This document shows, in pieces, positions 23,200-30,589 of a stretch of DNA of 42,975 nt. The notes beneath the pieces are model-generated. The model made no database searches and had not been told where the DNA came from. It saw only the letters and a list, made by a program, of their open reading frames with translations. The position numbers and the translations under genes were made by a program. Within the stretch, counting starts at the first letter, position 1. The number at the start of each line of letters is the position of its first letter. This stretch comes from Streptomyces sp. A1136 (GTDB taxonomy: Bacteria > Actinomycetota > Actinomycetes > Streptomycetales > Streptomycetaceae). The stretch is taken from positions 1 to 42,975 of the forward strand of contig NZ_SSBJ01000048.1 in NCBI RefSeq assembly GCF_004795055.1, in the 5' to 3' direction.

Positions 23200-24344
23200 C
23201 CCCCACCGAGGAGGAGCGGGAGTTCCGGGCCCGGCTGCGCGAGTGGCTCGCCCAGGAGCTGCCCACGCTGCCCCCCAAACCGTCCCCGGACGACTGGCCG
23301 GCCCGCCGCGCCTACGACGCGGGCTGGCAGCGCCGGCTGTACGACGCCGGGTACGCGGGCCTGCACTGGCCCCGCGACGCGGGCGGGCGCGGCGCGACCC
23401 CCACCCAGCACCTGATCTTCCTGGAGGAGACGGAACGGGCCGGCGCCCCGTACGTCGGCGCGAACTTCGTCGGACTCCTGCACGCCGGGCCCACCATCGC
23501 CGCCGAGGGCAGCGCCGAGCAGCGGGCGCGCTGGCTGCCGCCGGTGCTGCGCGGCGACGAGATGTGGTGCCAGGGGTTCAGCGAGCCGGACGCCGGCTCG
23601 GACCTGGCATCACTGCGGACCCGCGCGGTCCGCGACGGCGACGACTACGTGATCACCGGTTCCAAGATCTGGACCTCGCACGCGGAGGTCGCCGACTGGT
23701 GCGAACTGCTGGTCCGCACCGACCCCGGGGCCCCCAAACACAAGGGCATCAGCTGGCTGGCCATGCCGATGGACGCCCCCGGGATCACCGTGCGGCCGCT
23801 GCGCACCCTCGCGGGATCGGCGGAGTTCGCGGAGGTGTTCCTGGACGAGGTGCGGGTGCCGGTGGCGAACCGGGTGGGGGCGGAGAACGACGGGTGGCGG
23901 GTCACGATGGTGACGCTGTCCTTCGAGCGGGGTACCGCCTTCGTCGGCGAGGTGGTGGCCTGCCGCCGCACGCTCGCCCTGCTGGCCCGCGCCGCGAAGG
24001 AGAACGGGCGCTGGGACGATCCCGTCCTACGTCGCACCCTGGGACGACTCCACGGGGAATTCGGCGCACTCTGGAGGCTGACGCAGTGGAACGTCAGCGA
24101 ATCGGAGCGCTCGGGCGGCGTCCCCGGCACGGGTGGCAGCGTCTTCAAGCTGGCGTACTCCCACGCGCGGCAGGAGCTGTACGACGCCGCGGCGCAGGTG
24201 CTCGGCGCGGGCTCGCTCGCGCTGGAGGAGGAGTGGGTCCTGGACCGGCTCTCGTCCCTGTCGTACACCATCGCCGCGGGCACCTCCCAGATCCAGCGGA
24301 ACATCGTCGCCGAGCGCGTCCTCGGCCTGCCGAAGGGGCGGTGA
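23190..24344 (+). CDS. Acyl-CoA dehydrogenase, catalytic (alpha-like) subunit
   Basis: 384 residues from GTG at 23190, overlapping the amidohydrolase. It is an FAD enzyme that makes an alpha,beta-double bond in an acyl-CoA. The FAD/substrate loop CQGFSEPDAGSDLA is at about 127-140, WTSHAEVADWC at 161-171. The C-terminal AAGTSQIQRNIVAERVLGLP lacks the usual Glu of IYEGT. Instead Glu246 in LSFERGT occupies the helix-G position used by isovaleryl-CoA-type and steroid side-chain enzymes. The next gene encodes a second dehydrogenase-like chain, suggesting an alpha2beta2 complex. Confidence 0.9.
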   Translation: MDLTPTEEEREFRARLREWLAQELPTLPPKPSPDDWPARRAYDAGWQRRLYDAGYAGLHWPRDAGGRGATPTQHLIFLEETERAGAPYVGANFVGLLHAGPTIAAEGSAEQRARWLPPVLRGDEMWCQGFSEPDAGSDLASLRTRAVRDGDDYVITGSKIWTSHAEVADWCELLVRTDPGAPKHKGISWLAMPMDAPGITVRPLRTLAGSAEFAEVFLDEVRVPVANRVGAENDGWRVTMVTLSFERGTAFVGEVVACRRTLALLARAAKENGRWDDPVLRRTLGRLHGEFGALWRLTQWNVSESERSGGVPGTGGSVFKLAYSHARQELYDAAAQVLGAGSLALEEEWVLDRLSSLSYTIAAGTSQIQRNIVAERVLGLPKGR

Positions 24345-24349
24345 GGGGC

Positions 24350-25246
24350 GTGGACTTCCAGCCGAGCCGGGTCCAACGCGACCTGCGGGCGGGCGTACGG
24401 GACCTCCTCGCCGGGCGGTACGGGCGCGAGGCGCTGCGGGCCTCGGTGGAGGCGGGCGTCGCGGTGGACCGCCGGCTGTGGCGGGAGCTGGGCGACGCCG
24501 GGTTCTTCGCGCTGCGCCTGCCGGAGGCCGAGGGCGGGGTCGGGCTCGGGCTCGCGGAGGCCGTCGTCGTCTTCGAGGAGGCCGGGCGGGCCCTGCTGCC
24601 GGGGCCGCTGGTGGCCACGTTCCTGGCGGCCGGGGTGGTGCCGGGCGCCGCGACCGGGACGACGGTGGTGACGGCGTACGACCTGGAGGGGCCCTTGGTG
24701 GCCCACCTGGGGGAGGCCGACGCGGTCCTCGGGGCGCCCGAGCCGCCCGGGGGCGAGCCAGTGCGTTCGGTGGACCCGCTGACGCCGCTGCACCGGGTGA
24801 CCCGGCCGGGGCGGGCGGGCCGGTACCGGGACGAGGGCGCGCTGCTGACGGCCGCGCTCCAGCTCGGGAGCGCCCTGCGCACGGTGGAGCTGGCCGCGGA
24901 CCACGCGCGCGGGCGGGAGCAGTTCGGGCAGCCGATCGGGGCGTTCCAGGCGGTCAAGCACCTGTGCGCGGGCATGCTGGTGCGGGCGGAGGTGGCCCGT
25001 GTGGCGGTGTACGCGGCGGCCGTGACGGGCGACGGCGCCGAGATCGCGGCGGCGAAGCTGCTGGCCGATGAGGCGGCGGTGCGGGGGGCCCGCGACTGCC
25101 TCCAGGTGTACGGCGGGATGGGCTTCACCTGGGAGGCGGACGTGCACCTGCACCTGAAGCGGGCGTGGGTCCGCGCGGAGCAGTGGCGGACGGCGGCGCG
25201 GGCGGAGGAGCTGTTGGCGGCGGACCTGTTGGGGTCGTCCGCGTGA
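24350..25246 (+). CDS. Acyl-CoA dehydrogenase-like protein, probable non-catalytic (beta-like) subunit
   Basis: 298 residues from GTG at 24350 (GAAGGGG 11 nt upstream). A GTG at 24341 overlapping the previous stop is also possible. It is shorter than usual. The C-terminal half is typical (VELAADHARGREQFGQPIGA, then CLQVYGGMGFTWEADVHLHL), and the TWE...HLHLKRA ending is like FadE29/ChsE-type beta chains. The helix-G ER pair seems replaced (GALLTAALQLGSA), and the CQGxSEPxAGSD loop is missing. It most likely forms a heterotetramer with the upstream subunit, contributing FAD binding rather than the catalytic base. Confidence 0.85.
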   Translation: MDFQPSRVQRDLRAGVRDLLAGRYGREALRASVEAGVAVDRRLWRELGDAGFFALRLPEAEGGVGLGLAEAVVVFEEAGRALLPGPLVATFLAAGVVPGAATGTTVVTAYDLEGPLVAHLGEADAVLGAPEPPGGEPVRSVDPLTPLHRVTRPGRAGRYRDEGALLTAALQLGSALRTVELAADHARGREQFGQPIGAFQAVKHLCAGMLVRAEVARVAVYAAAVTGDGAEIAAAKLLADEAAVRGARDCLQVYGGMGFTWEADVHLHLKRAWVRAEQWRTAARAEELLAADLLGSSA

Positions 25247-25550
25247 GGCACGGGGGAACGAGGCGGGACTCATGTCCGATTACACAGAGTTGATATCGGT
25301 TTGTGTCCTTCGCTCGCCCCCTTACGGACCGGAGTCGGGGGTGCGCTCCGGTACGCTCCCACGAATGCGAGCGGCCCCGCGGCGTGAGCGTCGCACAGTA
25401 TGCACCACGCCTACTTCTTCGCGCTGGAATATGCCCGAAGCGCTTGTTGTGGTGACTGTATGTCAACCATGCTGCTACGCAAGGGGGTCACTGGCCGTGA
25501 CCCCGTTCCGTCGTGAGGCGAAGTGTCCGCCGGTTCGGATGGTGTGAGCG
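25247..25550. promoter_or_regulatory. 304-bp leader/promoter region of the ATP-binding protein gene
   Basis: It holds no recognised gene. GGGGTCAC, TGGCC, GTGACCCC form a perfect 8-bp-arm palindrome at 25484-25504. A short frame starting ATGTCAACC at 25460 could encode an 18-residue peptide ending at 25516, and another short frame ends at 25547, just before the next start. A leader-type control is possible but unproven. Confidence 0.35.
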
Positions 25551-26024
25551 GTGCAGGTGCTTCAGGTTCAGCTTGAGGTAGGAGCGGACCCCGCCGAGGT
25601 CGGCCGGGCGCGCCGATGGGCGCGCTCGCGGCTGGCGGGTTCCGGGATAGGGGACGACGAGCCGCTCGCCGAGACGCTGATCCTGCTGATCTCGGAGCTG
25701 GTCACCAACGCGGTCGTGCACACCGGCTGTCCCGCCGTGCTGCGGATGCTGTTCGGGGGGCCCGGGGTGCGGGTCGAGGTCGCGGACGCCAGCGACCGGG
25801 CGCCCGCCCGGCGGCGGGCCGCCGGCGACGACACCGGCGGGCGCGGCCTGGAGCTGGTCGACGGTCTCGCGGACCGCTGGGGCTGGCAGCGCGAGGGCGC
25901 GGGGAAGCGGATCTGGTGCGAGATCGACCGGGCGCGGGAAGCGGGCGCCGACCGCGCCGAGGGCGCCCCGGAAAGGTCTGCCGAATTCTTTGCCCCGATC
26001 CGGGAACCCCGCGTGTACCTCTAA
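25551..26024 (+). CDS. RsbW/SpoIIAB-like ATP-binding regulatory protein
   Basis: 157 residues from GTG at 25551. It is a GHKL-fold (HATPase_c) domain with the N-box ELVTNAVVHTG around residues 45-55, the G1-type DASDRAP around 77-83 and the G2-type GGRGLELVDGLADRWGW around 96-112. There is no histidine-kinase dimerisation domain. Such proteins in streptomycetes are anti-sigma-factor-like kinases that phosphorylate STAS anti-anti-sigma partners. No sigma factor or STAS gene is adjacent, so the partner is elsewhere. It interrupts the catabolic island and carries no island palindrome. Confidence 0.85.
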   Translation: MQVLQVQLEVGADPAEVGRARRWARSRLAGSGIGDDEPLAETLILLISELVTNAVVHTGCPAVLRMLFGGPGVRVEVADASDRAPARRRAAGDDTGGRGLELVDGLADRWGWQREGAGKRIWCEIDRAREAGADRAEGAPERSAEFFAPIREPRVYL

Positions 26025-26222
26025 CGAGGTGTTGACGGTTCGTCACGCGTTGATCACTCTGGTGTGGAGCGATTCGTCGCGAGGGGACGCCAAGGGTCCT
26101 GCCTTGACGAGTGCGGGTCGTGGGGTGGCGGCTGCCGTGCCGCGCTCGGGGCGTGCATGCGCGTACGCCGCCACCCAGTAGGTCCCCTCCGGGGGCCGTC
26201 CATGGCCGCGCCGGTGGCTGCG

Positions 26223-26609
26223 TCAGTGGGCGAGCGTCATCAGGAGGTAGTCGACGGGGCGTACGCGCCATTCGGGGCGCAGGCCGCTACGCAGGACGAT
26301 GCTGAAGCCGGCGGGTTCACCCCGGTGGAGGGCGGCGAGGGCCTGCAAGCGGCCGCCGCCGTCGGCCCAGGCGAGCGCCCGATCCACCTCGGCGGGGGCC
26401 AGGGCGAAGGGGCGGGTGGTCCGGATCTGCGTCCGGATCAGGCGGACGGCCTCTTCGGGGGTGTCCAGCATGAGCCGGTCGAGCAATTCGGGCACGGTTG
26501 CGTAGGCGTCGCGATAGCAGAGCGCCTCGAACCAATATCCGGTGCGGAGCGCGACCGTACAGTCCCGATGTGTTCGGGTGCTGGGCGAGGGCTGACGTTT
26601 CGCGGGCAT
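26223..26609 (-). CDS. Conserved hypothetical protein
   Basis: 128 residues from ATG at 26609. I recognise no domain. The protein is soluble, basic at the N-terminus (MPAKRQPSPSTRTHRD) and helical after that (ELLDRLMLDTPEEAVRLIRT, AEVDRALAWADGGGRLQALA), with several Trp/Tyr near the ends. It stands alone between two RsbW-like genes and is convergent with the first. I infer no function. Confidence 0.6.
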   Translation of the reverse strand: MPAKRQPSPSTRTHRDCTVALRTGYWFEALCYRDAYATVPELLDRLMLDTPEEAVRLIRTQIRTTRPFALAPAEVDRALAWADGGGRLQALAALHRGEPAGFSIVLRSGLRPEWRVRPVDYLLMTLAH

Positions 26610-26833
26610 GTGCGGGCGCTCCTGCCGTGGCCGGGTTGCCCCCTCAGGGCTGTGACGAGCAGCGGTGAGGGGGCAACGGTGACCTCCCCCGACCGGCGCA
26701 AGGGCAGGGGGAGTCGCGCCGCGCGGGCCGAGCCGGAGGGCGCGCTTTGACGGTAGCGGTGGCTACAGACGCGTATCAACCGTTTGACGTCTAACGGGTG
26801 AGACGGAATATGCCAAGCCGTGGTACGCGCGCC

Positions 26834-26866
26834 GCAGCCCCCTGCCCGTCGCGGGCAAGGGGCTGC
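26834..26866 (-). terminator. Hairpin terminator after the XRE-DUF397 operon
   Basis: GCAGCCCCCTGCCCG (26834-26848) pairs with CGGGCAAGGGGCTGC (26852-26866) through a TCG loop with one G-U type mismatch. It lies 22 bp after the DUF397 stop codon. Confidence 0.75.
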
Positions 26867-26887
26867 GGGAACCGCGTTGTCGGAGGC

Positions 26888-27088
26888 TCAGGCGAGGTCG
26901 TCAAACTCGCCTGCGGCGGCTCCGTCGATGAAGGCCCGGAGCTTGGCTCGGGACGTCCTGATGATGACGCCGGGGTGATCGCTCTCGCGCATCAGGATCT
27001 CGCCATCCTGCATCGCGACCTCCAGGCAGTTGCCCTCGGCGTCGGTCGACTTCGAAGACTTGCGCCACTGAATTTCCACTGTTCTCAC
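26888..27088 (-). CDS. DUF397 protein
   Basis: 66 residues from GTG at 27088. The family hallmark is WRKSSKSTDAEGNCLEVAM, followed by RESDHPGVIIRTSRAKLRAF. DUF397 proteins are almost always encoded next to an XRE/DUF5753 regulator in actinomycetes and act with it, in some cases as a toxin-antitoxin-like or developmental pair. This gene begins 4 bp after the XRE stop codon, so the two are cotranscribed. Confidence 0.92.
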   Translation of the reverse strand: MRTVEIQWRKSSKSTDAEGNCLEVAMQDGEILMRESDHPGVIIRTSRAKLRAFIDGAAAGEFDDLA

Positions 27089-27092
27089 GCCT

Positions 27093-27944
27093 TCACACTT
27101 GTTGCGCCATCTCGCGAATGACGTCGCGAGACCGTTCTGGGTCGTACGCCCGCTCCTCGGTCCGGTCCAGCACGGCCCGGTAGTTGGCGAGCCTCGTCTC
27201 GGCGTCGAGGAACGCGGGGCCGGTCGGGGTGTCCGTCTGGACGGTGTCCAACTGAGGCACCGGACCGTGTGCGTAAAGTGTCGAGCTCCCCGCGTTCGGG
27301 AAACCGCCCACCTCGAACGCGATCACTCGTACGGTGACGTTGTCCCGCTCCGACTGCTTCAGGAGGTAGTCGAGCTGGTTGGCGGTGATCCTCCGGTTGC
27401 CGAACCTCATCCGCAGCGCCGCCTCGTGGATCAGGAAGGTGAAGGCGGGGGCGTCCGCCCGGTCGAGGACGTCGCGTCGTCGCATGCGGTGCGAGAGGCG
27501 GCGGCGGAGGTCGATCGGACGCAGGGCCGGCACCGCCTCCTCGAACACCGCGCGGGCGTAGTCCTCGGTCTGGAGCAGGCCGGGCATATGCATGATCTGC
27601 ACCGCTCGGATTGCGACGGCGTGGTGTTCGAGTTCGGCGAGGTCGAGCGCGCCGGCGGAGAGATCGTCGCGGTACTCGTCCCACCAACCGCGTCCCCTCT
27701 CCTCGGCGATGGCCGCGAGGGCGTCGACGTAGTCCGCGTCCGGACACCCGTAGTGGCCGGCCCACGTCCGCACGCGTTCGCTGCTCACGCCGAAGCGACC
27801 GCTCTCGATGCTGCTCATGGTGGTCCGGTCGGTACTGAGCTGCGCCGCCGCGTCGGTCAGTGAAATCCCCGCGTGCTCACGGATTTTCCGCAACTCGGAA
27901 CCCAATCGGCGCTGGCGCGCGGTCGGTGCCTTCCTCGGTGGCAT
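27093..27944 (-). CDS. XRE-family regulator with DUF5753 domain
   Basis: 283 residues. The N-terminal XRE helix-turn-helix is at about 12-65 (LGSELRKIREHAGISLTDAA, then STDRTTMSSIESGRFGVS). The rest is the DUF5753 effector domain, with the family-typical LLQTEDYARAVFEEAVPAL, FLIHEAALRMRFGNRRIT and FLDAETRLANYRAVLDR. Relatives such as WhiJ-type regulators control differentiation and antibiotic production together with a DUF397 partner and an ATP-binding protein. All three parts of the triad are here. A 22-bp perfect palindrome in the divergent promoter region is a likely autoregulatory operator. Confidence 0.92.
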   Translation of the reverse strand: MPPRKAPTARQRRLGSELRKIREHAGISLTDAAAQLSTDRTTMSSIESGRFGVSSERVRTWAGHYGCPDADYVDALAAIAEERGRGWWDEYRDDLSAGALDLAELEHHAVAIRAVQIMHMPGLLQTEDYARAVFEEAVPALRPIDLRRRLSHRMRRRDVLDRADAPAFTFLIHEAALRMRFGNRRITANQLDYLLKQSERDNVTVRVIAFEVGGFPNAGSSTLYAHGPVPQLDTVQTDTPTGPAFLDAETRLANYRAVLDRTEERAYDPERSRDVIREMAQQV

Positions 27945-28019
27945 CGGCTCCCTTCCTGTCGGGTCTCAGTGTGGCCCGTGGTTCACCGCAGGGTCTACCC
28001 GTCCCATCTTTTGTGGATG

Positions 28020-28041
28020 TCGGTATCAAGCTTGATACCGA
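28020..28041. promoter_or_regulatory. 22-bp perfect palindrome between XRE and ATP-binding genes
   Basis: Each half reads TCGGTATCAAG from its outer edge and the two join at an AAGCTT centre. It is 75 bp from the XRE start and 153 bp from the preferred ATP-binding-protein start. It is the obvious candidate operator for the XRE protein. Confidence 0.7.
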
Positions 28042-28194
28042 TCCGCTACTGTCGTCCCCACTGCACCGCGTCGCAGGCCCGTTGGACCGAAGTGCAGTCG
28101 CTGACAGTCGCCTTGAGGGGGCGTCATGTTGAGGCGGCCGATGCCACGGAGGGCAGGCGTGCGCGGACCCGTACCGTCCAGGGAGACGATCGCG

Positions 28195-28635
28195 ATGACG
28201 AACACGAACGCCTTACCGGCCGCCGACGAGGGGCCGGGGCGGGGGGCGACCTACCGGATGGTGGCGCCGAGTCGGGCCGGGACGGTGAGGATCGCCCGGG
28301 ACTGGGTGGTCTCCGTCCTGTGCGCGGCCGGGTGGGCCGAAGCGGCGGAGCGCGCCCGGTTGTGCGCGTCGGAGGTCGTCACCAACGCCTACCGACACAC
28401 CGATTCCGCGGAAATCGCCGTCGAAGTGGCGCTCCGCGACGAGCGGGTGACGGTGTACGTGTACGACCGCGCGCCCGAACTCGGGCTCCGGCCCCCGGCC
28501 GGAGGCGGCCCGCCGCTCCTGGCCACCGGTGGGCGGGGGCTCGCGCTCGTCGCCGCCTGCGCCGACGACTGGGCGGTGGTGGCGCAGGGTGCCTGCGTCA
28601 AGGTCGTCTGGTTCACGCTCCTGTCGGAACGGTGA
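28195..28635 (+). CDS. RsbW-like ATP-binding protein of the XRE/DUF397 triad
   Basis: 146 residues from ATG at 28195 (GGGAGA 8 nt upstream). An in-frame ATG at 28126 with GAGGGGG would add 23 Arg/Pro-rich residues and cannot be excluded. It has a GHKL fold: N-box ASEVVTNAYRHTDSA, a degenerate G1 (VYDRAPELG) and G2 GGRGLALVAACADDWAV. It is divergent from the XRE regulator, as in many streptomycete copies of this arrangement, where it is thought to antagonise or modulate the regulator or an anti-anti-sigma factor. It ends 18 bp before the convergent cyclase gene. Confidence 0.85.
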   Translation: MTNTNALPAADEGPGRGATYRMVAPSRAGTVRIARDWVVSVLCAAGWAEAAERARLCASEVVTNAYRHTDSAEIAVEVALRDERVTVYVYDRAPELGLRPPAGGGPPLLATGGRGLALVAACADDWAVVAQGACVKVVWFTLLSER

Positions 28636-28653
28636 GGCGGCGGGGTGGAGGAG

Positions 28654-29580
28654 TCACAGGACGGCGACCGGGGCCACCGGCGTGCCGGTGCCGCCGACGA
28701 AGGGTTCCGGCATCGCGGAGAGCAGGAACGCGTACCGGCCTTCTTCCGCACAGGCTGTGGACAACTTTTCGAGATTCCAGTTCTGGCCCTGGAGCATGCC
28801 CATCTCGACCAGGTCGAGCGCGTGCACCGGAAGCCACAGGTTGTCGATCTCCGGCGGGAAGATCTCGAAGGTCAGGGTGTCGTTGGCGACGGCCGCCACG
28901 TCCCGGGCGTGGAACCACTCCGGGGTGCGGACGGACAGGCCGGGCGAGGGGAATCCGTAGCCGTGCTTGTCGCCGGCGAGGTACACCCCGATCTGGCCCG
29001 TGCGGACCAGGACGACATCGCCCGACCGGACCTCGACCCGGCCGAACTCCTCCGCCTCCGTAAGGTCCTCCGGCGTCACGGCATGGTCGCCCGGCAGGCG
29101 GTCCACACCCTTGGCGCGGGCCACGTCCAGCAGGACGCCCCGCGAGACGACCGCGCCGGCCTTGTCGATGCCGCTGAACTCGGCGCGGGAATGCGCGGTG
29201 ATCGTGGAGGCCGGGCGGCCGTTGTAGATCCGGCCCGAGTGCGAGACGTGGGTGAGCGCGTCCCAGTGGGTCCCGGCCTGGAGCCCCATCGTCACGGCGT
29301 CGTCGCTGCACGCCACCGTGCCCGGACCGAACAGCTCCTGGTTGATCTGCACCATCGTGTGCAGCGGGTTGATCCGCCCGGGGACCAGGCCGGCTTGCAC
29401 CCCGTCCTCCTTGAGCGGGAGCGCCAGCGGTATCCGGAGGCCCGCGCGGACCTCGGCGGCCGCTGCGCGCACCACCGCGTCGGTGATCAGGTTCAGGGTC
29501 CCGATCTCGTCCGCCGCGCCCCAGCGGCCCCAGTTGTTGACGCGCTTGGCGATGTCGTGGAACTCGGCCGGCAGGGTCAT
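28654..29580 (-). CDS. Cyclase-family (kynurenine formamidase-like) metal hydrolase
   Basis: 308 residues. The motif QAGTHWDALTH at 101-111 matches the HxGTHxDxPxH metal-binding signature of the cyclase family (PF04199), with the first His replaced by Gln. Other typical segments are LNLITDAVVRAA, VLVRTGQIGVYL and NDTLTFEIFPPEIDNLWLPV. The family includes kynurenine formamidases and hydrolases of cyclic ketones and lactams. It is divergent from the SDR operon across a region with island operator C, so it belongs to the catabolic island. The substrate is unknown. Confidence 0.87.
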   Translation of the reverse strand: MTLPAEFHDIAKRVNNWGRWGAADEIGTLNLITDAVVRAAAAEVRAGLRIPLALPLKEDGVQAGLVPGRINPLHTMVQINQELFGPGTVACSDDAVTMGLQAGTHWDALTHVSHSGRIYNGRPASTITAHSRAEFSGIDKAGAVVSRGVLLDVARAKGVDRLPGDHAVTPEDLTEAEEFGRVEVRSGDVVLVRTGQIGVYLAGDKHGYGFPSPGLSVRTPEWFHARDVAAVANDTLTFEIFPPEIDNLWLPVHALDLVEMGMLQGQNWNLEKLSTACAEEGRYAFLLSAMPEPFVGGTGTPVAPVAVL

Positions 29581-29632
29581 GGCCTCATCAACTCCCGGGG
29601 CTTGTGCTGCGGTATCGGATGGCCCCTAAAAT

Positions 29633-29647
29633 CTAACGGTCCGTCAC
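29633..29647. promoter_or_regulatory. Operator C of the island palindrome
   Basis: CTAACGGTCCGTCAC is the weakest copy, with two changes from CTGACGnnnCGTCAG. It is 52 bp from the cyclase start and 22 bp from the SDR start, in their shared divergent promoter region. Confidence 0.55.
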
Positions 29648-29669
29648 AAACTGCGGAAAGGGGTCGGGC

Positions 29670-30581
29670 GTGGGGAACTTCCTGGCAGGCAAGGTCGTCG
29701 CCGTCACCGGGGCGGGCCGGGGCATCGGACGGGCCGTGGCGCTCGCCGCGGCCGCCGAGGGGGCCAAGGTCGTCGTCAACGACTACGGCGTGGGCATCGA
29801 GGGCGGCGAGCCCACCAGCGAGATCGCCGCGTCCGTGGTCGAGGAGATCGAGGCCTCGGGCGGCGAGGCCGTCGCCGTCGCCGACGACGTCTCCACCATG
29901 GCGGGCGGACAGCGCGTCGTCGACACCGCCCTCGCCCGGTACGGGCGCGTCGACGGGGTCGTCTGCGTCGCCGGCATCCTGCGCGAGCGGATGCTGTTCA
30001 ACATGTCCGAGCAGGAGTGGGACCCCGTGGTCGCCACCCACCTCAAGGGGACCTTCACCGTCTTCCGCGCCGCCTCCGCCGTCATGCGCGGGCAGGGTTC
30101 CGGCACGCTCATCGGTTTCACCAGCGGCAACCACCAGGGCTCGGTCGCCCAGGCCAACTACAGCGCCGCCAAGGGCGGGATCATCTCCCTCGTCCGCTCG
30201 GCCGCCCTGGGCCTGGCCAAGTACGGGGTCACCGCCAACGCCGTCGCCCCCGTCGCCCGGACCCGGATGTCCGCCAACGTCCCCGTGGAACTCAAGGAGA
30301 TCGGCGAACCCGAGGACGTCGCGGCGCTCGTGACGTACCTGCTCAGCGACCGGGCGAAGGCGGCGGAGATCACCGGCCAGGTGTACACCGTCGCCGGCCC
30401 GAAGATCGCCGTCTGGGCGCAGCCGCGCGAACTGCGCGCCGCGTACGCCGACGGCTCCTGGACCCCCGAGAAGATCGCCGACTTCCTGCCCGGGACGGTG
30501 GGCACCGACCCGATGCCGATGCTCGCGCAGCTGGAGGCCATGGCCAGGGCGGCGGCCGCCAAGGACCGCCCCAACGCGTGA
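29670..30581 (+). CDS. SDR oxidoreductase, HSD17B4/MFE-2-like hydroxyacyl-CoA dehydrogenase
   Basis: 303 residues from GTG at 29670 (GGAAAGGGG upstream). The Rossmann motif is TGAGRGIG at 13-20, followed by KVVVNDYG. The active site is Ser152, Tyr164 and Lys168 (ANYSAAKGG). HLKGTF at 124-129, with His in place of the Asn of most SDRs, and the QANYSAAK context resemble the (3R)-hydroxyacyl-CoA dehydrogenase part of HSD17B4. It is therefore likely to oxidise a 3-hydroxyacyl-CoA in the island's beta-oxidation-like route. An extra 50-residue C-terminal tail is present. First gene of an operon with an acyl-CoA dehydrogenase and an alcohol dehydrogenase. Confidence 0.88.
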   Translation: MGNFLAGKVVAVTGAGRGIGRAVALAAAAEGAKVVVNDYGVGIEGGEPTSEIAASVVEEIEASGGEAVAVADDVSTMAGGQRVVDTALARYGRVDGVVCVAGILRERMLFNMSEQEWDPVVATHLKGTFTVFRAASAVMRGQGSGTLIGFTSGNHQGSVAQANYSAAKGGIISLVRSAALGLAKYGVTANAVAPVARTRMSANVPVELKEIGEPEDVAALVTYLLSDRAKAAEITGQVYTVAGPKIAVWAQPRELRAAYADGSWTPEKIADFLPGTVGTDPMPMLAQLEAMARAAAAKDRPNA

Positions 30582-30589
30582 GGGGAACC

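Noticed and set aside
24281..24300. Loss of catalytic Glu in the first and third acyl-CoA dehydrogenases (AAGTSQIQ and YGGSDEIQ)
   Set aside because: Both have a Glu at the alternative helix-G position (Glu246 and Glu253), as in isovaleryl-CoA-type enzymes, so they are probably active.
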